From Brasilonema sp. CT11 (GTDB lineage: Bacteria > Cyanobacteriota > Cyanobacteriia > Cyanobacteriales > Nostocaceae), in the NCBI RefSeq assembly GCF_017982655.1, contig NZ_JABXYX010000022.1, forward strand, positions 1-64,000: a stretch of 64,000 nucleotides of DNA, read 5' to 3'. Each line of letters starts with the position of its first letter. The first letter of the stretch is position 1. Below, piece by piece: positions 45,320 through 53,874 of this stretch. A program made the translations under genes and the position numbers. The notes below the pieces were generated by a model. It made no database searches, had not been told where the DNA came from, and saw only the letters and a program-made list of their open reading frames with translations.

Positions 45320-46137
45320 ACAAAAGACTTGACTCGATGTTCTGTTACCAAAGTCAGAGTAACCCATTCGCCTTTGTCGTCGTAGCTGCGAATCATCCGT
45401 TGACGTAAGTCTGGTTGGATCAGCCAACCGACTTCAAGAAAAAGTGGTTGACGTAATTGCAACTTGAGTAAAGAGGTTGCAGAAGCACCATCAGGTAGAA
45501 GTAGGACTTGTATCTGCTTTTGCGGATCTTGGTTGAAGTGGATGATAGAGTCTTTAACAGTCGCTGTTGAAGTGATTGTGCGTTCGCCAAAAGTTAAGCT
45601 TTGCGTTAATCGCCCACCACCATCAAGTTGTAGTTGCATTTTAGTGGAGTTAGTTTGGGGTGAACGCCAATCTGGATATATTGTCACTGCTTCACCCTGC
45701 CATTCTCCCAAAAGGTCATCTACTTTTAAAGGTGGACGTTGTACTGGTTGAGTTCCAGCCAGATGTTCTCGAATGAGGGTGAGTTTGTCTAGTTGGAGGT
45801 TTTTGTCAAATAACTGAACCAGACGTAAGCGACGATTTTCCCAAATTAAACCTAGTTCTGCCCCAAATTCGGAAAATGGACCAAGCTGTGTTGAACCTTG
45901 AGAAAACGCCCCATTTTCAAAAAACAGTACGCTACGTCCTAAGGACGAGTATTCAAAAGCTTTTTCATCTTCCTGAGCGAAGCGGATTGTTTGGCGGATT
46001 GTTTGATTGTTGTTTAACCCTTCCAAGGAAACTACGCTGGGAGTATCTTCTAGAATTTCACCTTGAGGCGAGATACGGGTAAATGAACCTTGCCATTCAC
46101 CGAGGTTTTTCAGCAAAGATTCCCATTGCGATCGCAT
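45316..46137 (-). CDS. DUF3598 family protein
   Basis: A 273-residue beta-rich soluble protein with two similar halves, each starting with a GEWQG motif (LKNLGEWQGSFTRISPQGEI and LLGEWQGEAVTIYPDWRSPQ). This is the pattern of DUF3598, a cyanobacterial/plastid lipocalin-like family. No enzymatic residues are recognised; ligand binding is inferred from the fold class. It converges with, and overlaps by 4 bases, the pentapeptide-repeat gene. Confidence 0.8.
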   Translation of the reverse strand: MRSQWESLLKNLGEWQGSFTRISPQGEILEDTPSVVSLEGLNNNQTIRQTIRFAQEDEKAFEYSSLGRSVLFFENGAFSQGSTQLGPFSEFGAELGLIWENRRLRLVQLFDKNLQLDKLTLIREHLAGTQPVQRPPLKVDDLLGEWQGEAVTIYPDWRSPQTNSTKMQLQLDGGGRLTQSLTFGERTITSTATVKDSIIHFNQDPQKQIQVLLLPDGASATSLLKLQLRQPLFLEVGWLIQPDLRQRMIRSYDDKGEWVTLTLVTEHRVKSFV

Positions 46138-46381
46138 AATTATAAATTTTTAGTTATGAATCAGACATTATACCTTAGAAAAAGTACATTTTCTTATTAG
46201 AGAATTGAGTGCGATACGCTTAGCGTCAAGCCTCTGGCTTATCGCTTATGTCGCAAAGGAACTATTTGAAGCAATTTAACTAAGCGATCGCACTATTCGG
46301 CTACTAGGCATTTCACTATCAAATCTTGATAATGTCCAAACATCCCAAGCTATTCAACTGCCATTATTTGAACTATCCTAA

Positions 46382-46678
46382 TCATTCTACTTTTTCATCT
46401 TGAGACTCATCAGAAATAGTTTCTAATTCGGTTTCTGGCTCAGTTTTGATATTAGCTTTCGGCTTAACGGGTTTGGGACCACGCGCCAGAGCCGGATTAA
46501 CCGGTTGCCTGGATTCATCCCCAAAGGATGCTTTTTTGCCCCTACCCTCAGAGCGCTCATCACTCCGTTTTGAGTTTTTGCGACTGGGTTGGGGAGTTGG
46601 CATAGAATCCAAATTTTCTGACTTGGTGTCAGTGCCTTCAGAAGACTGACGTTCAGATTTCTTGATTGGGCGTTCCAC
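46382..46678 (-). CDS. Conserved low-complexity hypothetical protein
   Basis: A 98-residue, strongly charged, Ser/Lys/Glu/Pro-rich protein (MERPIKKSERQSSEGTDTKS ... NPALARGPKPVKPKANI ... acidic C-terminus). Predicted disordered. The central NPALARGPKPVKP piece looks like a conserved motif, as seen in small cyanobacterial proteins. No function assigned. Confidence 0.6.
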   Translation of the reverse strand: MERPIKKSERQSSEGTDTKSENLDSMPTPQPSRKNSKRSDERSEGRGKKASFGDESRQPVNPALARGPKPVKPKANIKTEPETELETISDESQDEKVE

Positions 46679-47024
46679 TTTTGTTAAGTTTTGCTGATTT
46701 ACTTATCTTATATAATATATCGCTGTCAGGTAACAAATAATTTGTTACTTGAAATGGATTGGACTCATACACCCTGATGCATGTCTTTATATACGAATAA
46801 ATAGTTTTTGTACCGGTGGGAGACACCCCAAGCGTGCGATAGCAAGGGAGCAAGAGACGCCTGCATGGGTATCGCCCAGCTTATCCAAAAGAAACTTGAG
46901 AGCAGATATGGGCATTACATCCCTTAATGGTGGGTTTTACCCAATTCAGGAAGGGGACTGGAATTGTTAAGATTAGAGAAATCACAATATATTAAAACAG
47001 CCAGCACAACTGAGTTACAAGACC
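46679..47024. other. Noncoding upstream region of def
   Basis: AT-rich. 46815-46870 contains a GGGAGACACCCC / GCGTGCGATAGC repeat fragment. No gene supported. The last 50 bases (TTAAAACAGCCAGCACAACT) should hold the def leader. Confidence 0.45.
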
Positions 47025-47600
47025 ATGCCTATAGAAATCGCTGTTGAAAAGAAAAAGTTACAAAATCCGCCATTAGAACTTCATTACTTAGGCGATCGCG
47101 TCCTACGTCAAGCAACTAAGCGCGTATCTAAAGTTGATGAGGAAATTCGTCAAGTGGTACGCGAAATGCTACAAACTATGTACAGCAAGGATGGCATTGG
47201 TTTGGCTGCGCCTCAAGTGGGAGTTAACAAACAACTCATTGTCATCGACTGCGAACCAGATAACCCAGCTAACCCACCACTGGTATTAATCAACCCCACG
47301 ATCACAAAGGTTAGCCGTGAAATTTGTATGGCGCAAGAAGGATGTTTGAGTATTCCAGGGGTTTACATGGATGTAAAGCGTCCGCAAGTTGTAGAAATTT
47401 CTTATAAAGATGAACACGGGCGTCCCCGGACATTAAAAGCTGGAGATTTACTTGGACGATGCATTCAGCACGAGATGGATCACCTCAACGGCGTGGTATT
47501 TGTAGATCGTGTAGAAAACTCTTTAGCTTTGACGCAAGAGCTATCTAAGCATGGGTTTTCACATCAGGCTGTAAAACCAATAGATAGGGTGGTTCGCTAG
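47025..47600 (+). CDS. def: Peptide deformylase
   Basis: A 191-residue metalloenzyme removing the formyl group from nascent N-terminal Met. All three family motifs are intact: GIGLAAPQVG, EGCLSIPG (metal Cys) and QHEMDHLNG (metal His pair and catalytic Glu). Length is normal for cyanobacterial type 1B enzymes. The small membrane-protein gene begins at or just after its stop codon. Confidence 0.96.
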   Translation: MPIEIAVEKKKLQNPPLELHYLGDRVLRQATKRVSKVDEEIRQVVREMLQTMYSKDGIGLAAPQVGVNKQLIVIDCEPDNPANPPLVLINPTITKVSREICMAQEGCLSIPGVYMDVKRPQVVEISYKDEHGRPRTLKAGDLLGRCIQHEMDHLNGVVFVDRVENSLALTQELSKHGFSHQAVKPIDRVVR

Positions 47601-47608
47601 TGAATATA

Positions 47609-47806
47609 ATGACTCCAAAAAGCGGTTTATTTCTCGCTGGTTCTTGTATTACCGCTATAGCCGCAGTCGGTTCAATGTTTGAACTCGGTTCTGGACAACC
47701 AGACTTGGGTACTGAGATAACTGCAATTATCCTCGCAATAAGCATTCCACTGACAGGATTATTTTTTGTTGCTGCAGTCAGGGATGCTAGAGCTAATATT
47801 AAGTAA
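47609..47806 (+). CDS. Small two-TM membrane protein
   Basis: A 65-residue protein from ATG (MTPKSGLFLAGSCITAIAAV), or 68 from a GTG at 47600 overlapping the def stop. Two hydrophobic helices (~7-22 and ~35-56) and a charged C-terminus (RDARANIK). Closely follows def, so probably co-transcribed. Similar short membrane proteins occur in cyanobacteria; function unknown. Confidence 0.65.
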   Translation: MTPKSGLFLAGSCITAIAAVGSMFELGSGQPDLGTEITAIILAISIPLTGLFFVAAVRDARANIK

Positions 47807-47973
47807 GCATCAGGTGTAAAGCAAGGAAAAGGAAAAAGAAAAAAGGAAATATAAATCTTTTGACTTTTAGCCTTTTCCCTTTTACTAAAGGCGGATCATT
47901 CTGTTGTTATTTCAGATAAAAATTCCTAACAATTGAAAGAATTATTGCTGTGACCGAGTCTAACACGAAAAAA

Positions 47974-48042
47974 ATGGGCAGGCTTAATACGGGTACTCGT
48001 CTTGACCCCACGATAAATCGAAGGGCTTCAAAGCCTGCCCAT
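47974..48042. terminator. Bidirectional terminator-like inverted repeat
   Basis: Perfect 12-base arms ATGGGCAGGCTT (47974-47985) and AAGCCTGCCCAT (48031-48042), with AAAAAAA before the left arm and TTTTTT after the right arm. It can therefore act on both strands. It lies between the convergent def-side transcript and the AhpD-like gene. Confidence 0.7.
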
Positions 48043-48074
48043 TTTTTAGGGGACAAATTGGTGAGGATAAGCCT

Positions 48075-48467
48075 CTACGTCTTGAATTGCTCATCCACTG
48101 GAATTTGGTAGCCATTGGCAAGGCGATTGGTTGTATTTGCTGTAGCAATAATCCCCATAAGTTCGGCAAACATAACATCGCTCATGCCTTTTGCATATGC
48201 CCCTGCTGTGTGCGAGGCGATGCAGTACTCACAACCATTTGTCACACTCACCGCAATATAAATTAGTTCGCGCATCAACGGATCGAGTTCGCCGGGACTA
48301 GTCATCACTTCTTTGAGTGTCTCCCACGTTCGGCGTAGAGTGGGGGGATGGTTGGCGATCGCTTTCCAAAAATTGTTAATGTAATCAGTCTTACGAGTGG
48401 CGCGGATGTCGTCATATACGACACGCACTTCGTCACTGGCTTGTTCATATTCAATGAGTTTGGTCAT
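48075..48467 (-). CDS. Carboxymuconolactone decarboxylase / AhpD-like family protein
   Basis: A 130-residue all-helical protein with the family core MRELIYIAVSVTNGCEYCIA followed by SHTAGAYAKG. The CEYC pair and following SH.. are the redox/proton-relay residues of AhpD-like proteins, so a peroxidase or thiol role is more likely than decarboxylation. The N-terminus (YDDIRATRKTDYINNFWKAI) is typical of the subgroup. Single gene with a hairpin terminator just downstream. Confidence 0.85.
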   Translation of the reverse strand: MTKLIEYEQASDEVRVVYDDIRATRKTDYINNFWKAIANHPPTLRRTWETLKEVMTSPGELDPLMRELIYIAVSVTNGCEYCIASHTAGAYAKGMSDVMFAELMGIIATANTTNRLANGYQIPVDEQFKT

Positions 48468-48846
48468 CTGAATCGAGAACTATAAAGGACAAAAATTTTT
48501 AGCTTTTGAGATCATAATGCTATTTATATAGCCGTTGCCAGGTAGATTAGGATATGAACTAATGAGAAAATACGGACATCACAAGATTTTCAAGCCTGTT
48601 AAGCGTTAAGCGTTCCTTGCTATATGTCCTAATAGAGTTGGCGACTGCTATACAATTACACATATACCCCTTCAAATTTTCTGACTGGAGGGGATTTTAT
48701 GGTGGCTTCAGTAACCCCTTAGGCTACGCGTAGCGTCAAGCCAGAGCCTTATAGCACTCCAACATAACTAGCAACTTGGGTTAATACTATAGACACCCCT
48801 GCTGCACCCAAAAACTGAATTCTCATTACTGAATTTACTACAAAAA

Positions 48847-48885
48847 GGGGGAGGAAGGGCAGCCGACGGCTGCCCTTCCTCCCCC
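48847..48885 (-). terminator. Very strong 19-bp-arm palindrome; possible minus-strand terminator
   Basis: GGGGGAGGAAGGGCAGCCG and its exact complement are separated by a single A. On the minus strand the stem is followed by TTTTTG, so it can terminate transcripts of the transposase relic just upstream. It could instead be an IS-end or repeat palindrome. Confidence 0.55.
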
Positions 48886-48919
48886 TAATAGTGATTATCA
48901 TTATCTTGAATGGGATGTT

Positions 48920-49247
48920 TTATTTTTTGGAAGTCCATAACACAATTTGTTCCGCTTCAGGAAGTTCTTTAGTATACAAGCCCATCAATTCTTCGCGCGG
49001 TGGATTGCCATCCTCTAAAGCTGAGTCCCAAGGGGACACGCTGAGTCGCAAGGGGACACGCTGCGCGAACGCGAACATAAATACTCGACCACTGGCGTCG
49101 AAATACTGGAGAACAAGATAGCTCTGCAAAGGAGTAAACACTGCGTGTCACCAACACTGCATCCATCAAATCAAACAAGGCATCTTTGGCATTACCTAGT
49201 ATGGTATACGCCGATGTACGGAATTGTTTAAGCTTATCTAATGTCAT
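48920..49247 (-). pseudogene. DDE transposase N-terminal relic with a repeat inserted
   Basis: Reads MTLDKLKQFRTSAYTILGNA, KDALFDLMDAVLVTRSVYSF and AELSCSPVFRRQWSSIY, the start of an IS4/IS701-type cyanobacterial transposase. It then passes into an interspersed repeat (GTGTCCCCTTG units, about 49020-49080). It resumes in another frame as LEDGNPPREELMGLYTKELP before stopping. Catalytic parts are missing. Confidence 0.65.
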
Positions 49248-49783
49248 GGTCAAGCTGGTACTTTTTCTTTTTATCAGCATTGACCAATTTGCGATCAGTT
49301 CAACATGGCTGACCGCTTTTTCTTTTCAGGGACTTTTTCCCTTCCCAATCATGTCATTTTTTTACTCGTCATTCTACTGGTTTTATTTTCCGATCGCTTG
49401 TCTTTAGTCTAAACTCCAGTTATAACTTGATGTGGCGTAAAAAGTCAAAAAATTTTGATGTAATCAAGTCTGGGTAAAGGTTACAGCCGTCGCGTGGCGG
49501 CTGGTGACAGCTTCGCTACTTTTACCCCGATTGAGGTGATCGCACTTCTACCCCCTGAACGGTTACGAAATTTTTCTGAAAAATTATTTATTTTTTTGAG
49601 CAATCACTGCATAAACAATTTATAGAAATACCCACTAAATAAATAGGAGGGCATTGTTGAATTTTAACTGTACTCATATGCTCTTCTACAAGACCCAATT
49701 ATTTAAAGGAGAAAAATAATTGTCAGTTCTACGTCCTCATACGACAAGAACGTCAAAGTTCTACGAAAGTTACACAAAAGGCG

Positions 49784-49940
49784 TGTAAAATCCGTTGGAA
49801 AATTGAGGAGTTTCACTAGAGAAATCAAACAATTAACTGGCATTGAATCTTGTCAATGTCGTAAAGCTCATCTCCAGAGAAATCATATTGCTTGTGCCAT
49901 AGTATACCAAAAGTTTTTTGCACTTAAGAAGTTTTTGTAA
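49784..49940 (+). pseudogene. DDE transposase C-terminal relic, frameshifted
   Basis: Frame one gives CKIRWKIEEFH; one extra T at about 49817 shifts into REIKQLTGIESCQCRKAHLQ and RNHIACAIVYQKFFALKKFL, ending TAA at 49938-49940. This is the C-terminal end of an IS4/IS701-type cyanobacterial transposase. It ends 11 bases before the FAAL start codon, so the biosynthetic cluster begins right at an IS scar. Confidence 0.7.
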
Positions 49941-49950
49941 TAGAACCCTG

Positions 49951-51807
49951 ATGATTACCAACCTAGATCATTCCCCGCACACTCTGCCTAAAGTAGCTAC
50001 TTTAATAGCTATTCTGCGGTATAGAGCACTACACCAACCAGACTTTAGAGGTTATACGTTTTTGGAAAACGGAGAAAAAGAATCAGACAGTCTGACTTAT
50101 CAACAGTTAGACAAAAAGGCGCAGGCGATCGCAGCCCAATTACAATCCTTTTTAGCTCCTGGTGAACGGGCTTTGCTGCTTTACCCGCCTGGGTTGGATT
50201 TCATTTGTGCGTTCTTCGGGTGTTTATATGCTGGAGTTGTAGCTGTTCCTGCTTATCCACCCCGACAGAATCAGTCACTATCTAGACTGCAAGCGATTGT
50301 GTCAGATGCTCAAGCGTCAGTGGCGCTGACCACTCAATCTCTTTTAGCTAATGTAGAGAAGCGGTTGGCTGAAAATCCAGAATTGGGTGCTGTGCAATGG
50401 GTAGCTACCGATAGCCTCAACAGCGACTTGGCCTCAAATTGGCAAGAACCGACTTTGTGCGAGAGTGATCTGGCTTTTCTCCAATACACTTCAGGTTCTA
50501 CTGGAACACCGAAAGGGGTAATGGTGAGTCATGGTAATCTATTGCATAATCAGCGAATGATTGAAAAGGCTTTTGGGCATACAAAGGAAACTATTTTTGT
50601 CGGTTGGTTGCCCTTATTCCACGACATGGGACTGATTGGGAATGTACTGCAACCATTATATTTAGGCATATCATGCATCCTTATGTCGCCAGTAGCATTT
50701 CTACAGAAGCCTGTGCGCTGGCTGCAAACAATTTCCCGCTACAAAGCGACGACTAGCGGTGGCCCCAATTTTGCTTATGAACTATGCGTTCGCAAGATTA
50801 CTTCCGAACAACGCTCTAGTCTTGATTTGAGCAGCTGGGAAGTGGCTTTTAATGGAGCAGAACCTGTCCGTGCAGAGACATTGGCAGAATTTACAACCAC
50901 TTTTGCATCTTGTGGTTTTCGTAACGAGGCGTTTTACCCTTGTTATGGGATGGCTGAGACAACCTTATTTGTTTCTGGGGGTTTGAAAACAGCTTTGCCA
51001 ACAGTACTCTGTGTTGATGGAACAGCTCTTGAACAAAATCGGGTTGTAGAAGTTAGTAATGAGTATACAGATCGTCGGAAAATCATTGGCTGTGGTCAGA
51101 CTTGTTTAGAGCAGAAAATTGCGATCGTCGATCCCAATTCCTTAACCTTGTGTCATGCTGACCAAGTAGGAGAAATTTGGGTTTATGGTTCTTCTGTTGC
51201 TGGTGGCTATTGGAATCGACCTGATCTGACCCAACAAACTTTTAACGCGCAACTACAAGATACTGATGCTGGATCTGAACCATTTTTACGCACTGGAGAT
51301 TTAGGATTTTTGCACGATGGTGAATTATTCATTACAGGGCGACTTAAAGATGTTATAATTATCAGAGGAAGAAATTATTATCCTCAGGATATTGAACTAA
51401 CAGTAGAGAAGAGTCATCCAGCACTGCGACCTAGTTGTGGATCTGTTTTTACGATTGAGGTAAATGGAGTTGAGCAGCTGGTTGTTGTTCAAGAGTTAGA
51501 ACGGAGTTACTTACGAAAACTAGACACCAGTGAGGTGCTGAGAAATATTCGCCAAGCGATAACAGCAGAATATTCTCTACAGATTTATAGCATCGTACTG
51601 ATTAAGACTGCAAGTATCCCCAAAACTTCTAGTGGTAAGATTCAACGTCAAGCCTGTCGATCTAAATTTCTAGTTGGAGATTTGGATGTTGTCAGTGAAT
51701 GGAGTGAAAATCCTCGGCATCAAGTCAAATTTATGAATTTGCAGTCTGATATCGAATTAACTTTGAACCAATTATCAACTGTCAATAGTGATAAAAGTAA
51801 GTCTTAA
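49951..51807 (+). CDS. Fatty acyl-AMP ligase (FAAL)
   Basis: A 618-residue adenylating enzyme that activates a free fatty acid as acyl-AMP and loads it on an ACP. Core motifs: LQYTSGSTGTPKGVMVSHGN (A3), GWLPLFHDMGLIG, a hallmark of FAALs over CoA ligases, FYPCYGMAETTLFVSGG, FLRTGDLGFL, GRLKDVIIIRGRNYYPQDIE and the C-terminal SSGKIQRQACR. Start MITNLDHSPHTLP is chosen; a TTG start at 49918 would lie inside IS-relic sequence. It begins the lipopeptide cluster and is followed by its probable ACP partner. Confidence 0.95.
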   Translation: MITNLDHSPHTLPKVATLIAILRYRALHQPDFRGYTFLENGEKESDSLTYQQLDKKAQAIAAQLQSFLAPGERALLLYPPGLDFICAFFGCLYAGVVAVPAYPPRQNQSLSRLQAIVSDAQASVALTTQSLLANVEKRLAENPELGAVQWVATDSLNSDLASNWQEPTLCESDLAFLQYTSGSTGTPKGVMVSHGNLLHNQRMIEKAFGHTKETIFVGWLPLFHDMGLIGNVLQPLYLGISCILMSPVAFLQKPVRWLQTISRYKATTSGGPNFAYELCVRKITSEQRSSLDLSSWEVAFNGAEPVRAETLAEFTTTFASCGFRNEAFYPCYGMAETTLFVSGGLKTALPTVLCVDGTALEQNRVVEVSNEYTDRRKIIGCGQTCLEQKIAIVDPNSLTLCHADQVGEIWVYGSSVAGGYWNRPDLTQQTFNAQLQDTDAGSEPFLRTGDLGFLHDGELFITGRLKDVIIIRGRNYYPQDIELTVEKSHPALRPSCGSVFTIEVNGVEQLVVVQELERSYLRKLDTSEVLRNIRQAITAEYSLQIYSIVLIKTASIPKTSSGKIQRQACRSKFLVGDLDVVSEWSENPRHQVKFMNLQSDIELTLNQLSTVNSDKSKS

Positions 51808-51899
51808 TTAGTTTAGCAATTGCTAAACTAATTAAGTATTTCTAAAAAAATGTCAAAACGAAGGACATACTTGTTAGTAAAATAAACGGAGATGAAAAA

Positions 51900-52232
51900 A
51901 TGGTTAAAATTTTGAATATTCAAATGAGTAACTCTGATTTAGAGACTAATAATGCCTATCACGTGGAAGCCTCACCTGAAAAGCTTAAGACTACAGCAGA
52001 AATTCAAGCGTGGTTAGTGTCCTACCTAACAAATGTATTAAAAATTAATCCAAATGAGATTGATGTTACACTTCCCTTTGACTGCTACAACATGGATTCT
52101 GCGTCTGCCATTGGATTGAGTGGAGAGATAGAGGAATGGCTTGAATGCGAATTTGAACCAACTTTGCTGTACGATTATCCAACTATTGAAGCTTTAACAA
52201 AGTATTTAGCTAACAGCTTATCTATTAAGTAG
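51900..52232 (+). CDS. Acyl carrier protein of the lipopeptide starter module
   Basis: A 110-residue stand-alone carrier protein. A ~30-residue extension precedes the helical carrier domain (TAEIQAWLVSYLTNVLKINP). The phosphopantetheine Ser lies in CYNMDSASAIGLSGEIEEWL and helix III in TLLYDYPTIEALTKYLANS. GGAG about 9 bases before the ATG. It should receive the acyl chain from the FAAL and hold it for the downstream oxygenase/halogenase-like enzyme. FAAL-ACP gene pairs start many cyanobacterial lipopeptide clusters. Confidence 0.92.
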   Translation: MVKILNIQMSNSDLETNNAYHVEASPEKLKTTAEIQAWLVSYLTNVLKINPNEIDVTLPFDCYNMDSASAIGLSGEIEEWLECEFEPTLLYDYPTIEALTKYLANSLSIK

Positions 52233-52287
52233 TAAGTTGTTAGATCAAAACCGAAATAAAAATGAAGTACTTGATAAGGTGAAAACA

Positions 52288-53658
52288 ATGCGAAATATCA
52301 TCAGCGATCCAAACACAAGTATGCTAAATCTCAAATTTCCTGTAGAAAAGGAAATCAAACGTATTAAAATTGTTGAAAATAACTACCAGAATAACCTGAA
52401 TTCTGACTACACTGAGAAAATTAAGGAGCTAGACCACAATTTCAAATATGAAGAAAACAGTAAAGATTATTGGAATCCTCCTGAACTTTCACTTCTTTAC
52501 GGAACACCCTTTTATGAAGTTGCTTCTCCATCTCAAAAAATAGCACTTAATCATCAATTTTGGATGTCAAACTATAGCCTTACCGCTTATAGTGAAATGG
52601 AAACAATTGACTATAACCTAATAACAGCAGATTGTTTCTCTGCTTTAGGCGGTAATTATAAAATTCTTGCCGATCAGCTTGAGCATGAAGCGGTTCAAGA
52701 ACGTGTTCATATTCATGCTTTCTTCAAAGTTAATTTCCAAATTTTGAAAAATTTGTTAGGCAAGCAAGCTTTTACTAATATTTTGCTGGAAAACAAGCCT
52801 GCCAACAATAGTCAAATAAATTTGCAAATTGCAAATTTTCAGTATCATAGTCTACGCTTTTTATCGACCCTAATGTCCGATAAAAGAAAACATTATGTCT
52901 CTCCTCATTTGAAAAAACTAGAAGCCAAAAATAAATTATCTGTAACGACTACCAATGGTTTTTTCCATGGATACGGAATGCTTCCTTCTTCTTTCACCCG
53001 ATTCTTTGCATCTAGTTGGGGCAGTTCACCCTTCTTAGCTAGCCAATACTATACGTTACGTTATCTTGCTAATATGCTTTTGAAGAATCAAGAACATACT
53101 ATACATTTGTATTTCAAAAAACTTCAGAAGCAAGGCGAGTATGTTCCAGTACCAACTGCTATCTCCCACTACCACTTTTTAGATGAATCTTTCCATACAA
53201 CGACATCTTTATTCCTAGCTCGAGATTTACGTAAGAGCTTCCCAGCGCCAACTGCTCACGAGAAATTACTGATTAATTGGGCAGTTTATGTCATTCAAAA
53301 GACTAACCTTGCCCATATATCGGGAGTAATCAAGAATCGCTTTTTTGGAGATGATGTATCGGGAATGTTCTATATTTATAAGGTGTTTAGGAGCACTTTA
53401 TTTAATCTGTCTCACGAAGAAGCCGTTCAATGGGTTGAGAAATGTTTCTGTCAAGAACACGAAGGTTTTCATCAGTCAGTTAAATGCCACCAGCGTCTTC
53501 ATTTAGATATACGTAAACTTTGTGAGAATCTCGAATATCTATGGCCAATTAACCGCGAAATGCGTCTCATGGCTTCAGGAGGAACGGTTGACAGAGCTAT
53601 TAGAGATAATATCAAGACATTCAAACAGTTCTCTAAGTTAGTTGCTTCAGCTGAGTGA
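52288..53658 (+). CDS. CylC-like putative dimetal-carboxylate halogenase/oxygenase
   Basis: A 456-residue protein (AAGGTG 9 bases before ATG 52288; an upstream TTG at 52237 would add 17 residues). Not an NRPS/PKS domain and with no haem, flavin or Rieske motif. It has helical ferritin-like/AurF-like segments with carboxylate/His pairs: DQLEHEAVQERVHIHAF (~128-144) and HYHFLDESFH (~294-303). YWNPPELSLLYGTPFYEVAS and the C-terminal NREMRLMASGG match my recollection of CylC, which chlorinates unactivated carbon of an ACP-bound fatty acyl chain. FAAL-ACP-this gene is exactly the CylA-CylB-CylC order. An AurF-type oxygenase or desaturase is the main alternative. Confidence 0.7.
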   Translation: MRNIISDPNTSMLNLKFPVEKEIKRIKIVENNYQNNLNSDYTEKIKELDHNFKYEENSKDYWNPPELSLLYGTPFYEVASPSQKIALNHQFWMSNYSLTAYSEMETIDYNLITADCFSALGGNYKILADQLEHEAVQERVHIHAFFKVNFQILKNLLGKQAFTNILLENKPANNSQINLQIANFQYHSLRFLSTLMSDKRKHYVSPHLKKLEAKNKLSVTTTNGFFHGYGMLPSSFTRFFASSWGSSPFLASQYYTLRYLANMLLKNQEHTIHLYFKKLQKQGEYVPVPTAISHYHFLDESFHTTTSLFLARDLRKSFPAPTAHEKLLINWAVYVIQKTNLAHISGVIKNRFFGDDVSGMFYIYKVFRSTLFNLSHEEAVQWVEKCFCQEHEGFHQSVKCHQRLHLDIRKLCENLEYLWPINREMRLMASGGTVDRAIRDNIKTFKQFSKLVASAE

Positions 53659-53737
53659 TAGAATCACCAATCAGTGGGATAGCATCTTTGCAGTCCGTAG
53701 AAATATACTTAGCCCTTGAAGCAGTTGCAGATACATA

Positions 53738-53850
53738 GGCGTTGCTGAATTTGAATATGAAATTCAAAAATCAACTCTTCTCAACTCTTGCTTTCTGCGA
53801 CTCTGCGCCTCTGCGTGAAGTAAATTCATATTTGGAATCAGCAACGCCGG
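53738..53850. mobile_element. MITE-like insertion with TACATA target duplication
   Basis: Inverted ends GGCGTTGCTGA ... TCAGCAACGCC, continued by the complementary TGAATATGAAATT / AAATTCATATTT segments, bracket ~113 bases without coding content. TACATA occurs immediately on both sides (53732-53737 and 53851-53856), as expected for a target-site duplication. It sits inside the cluster, ending 24 bases before the megasynthase start. Confidence 0.75.
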
Positions 53851-53874
53851 TACATAAATTATCGTAGGTCTGAA

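Larger units (their letters stand above)
48468..49950. other. 1.5-kb region of transposase decay upstream of the lipopeptide cluster
   Basis: No intact gene. It contains GGCTACGCGTAGCGTCAAGCC-like repeats (~48720), a 19-base-arm hairpin (48847-48885), an N-terminal transposase relic (48920-49247) and a C-terminal transposase relic (49784-49940). A 22-codon frame from TTG 49720, after AAAGGAG, ends at 49788 and could be a truncated gene start. The cluster promoter must lie within or near these relics. Confidence 0.6.

Noticed and set aside
48075-48467. True 4-carboxymuconolactone decarboxylase
   Set aside because: The CEYC...SH motif and absence of aromatic-degradation neighbours favour an AhpD-like thiol-redox protein.
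52288-53658. Calling the third cluster gene an AurF-type N-oxygenase outright
   Set aside because: Gene order and the motifs around residues 128-144 and 294-303 fit CylC better, and there is no aryl-amine substrate in the pathway; kept only as the alternative.
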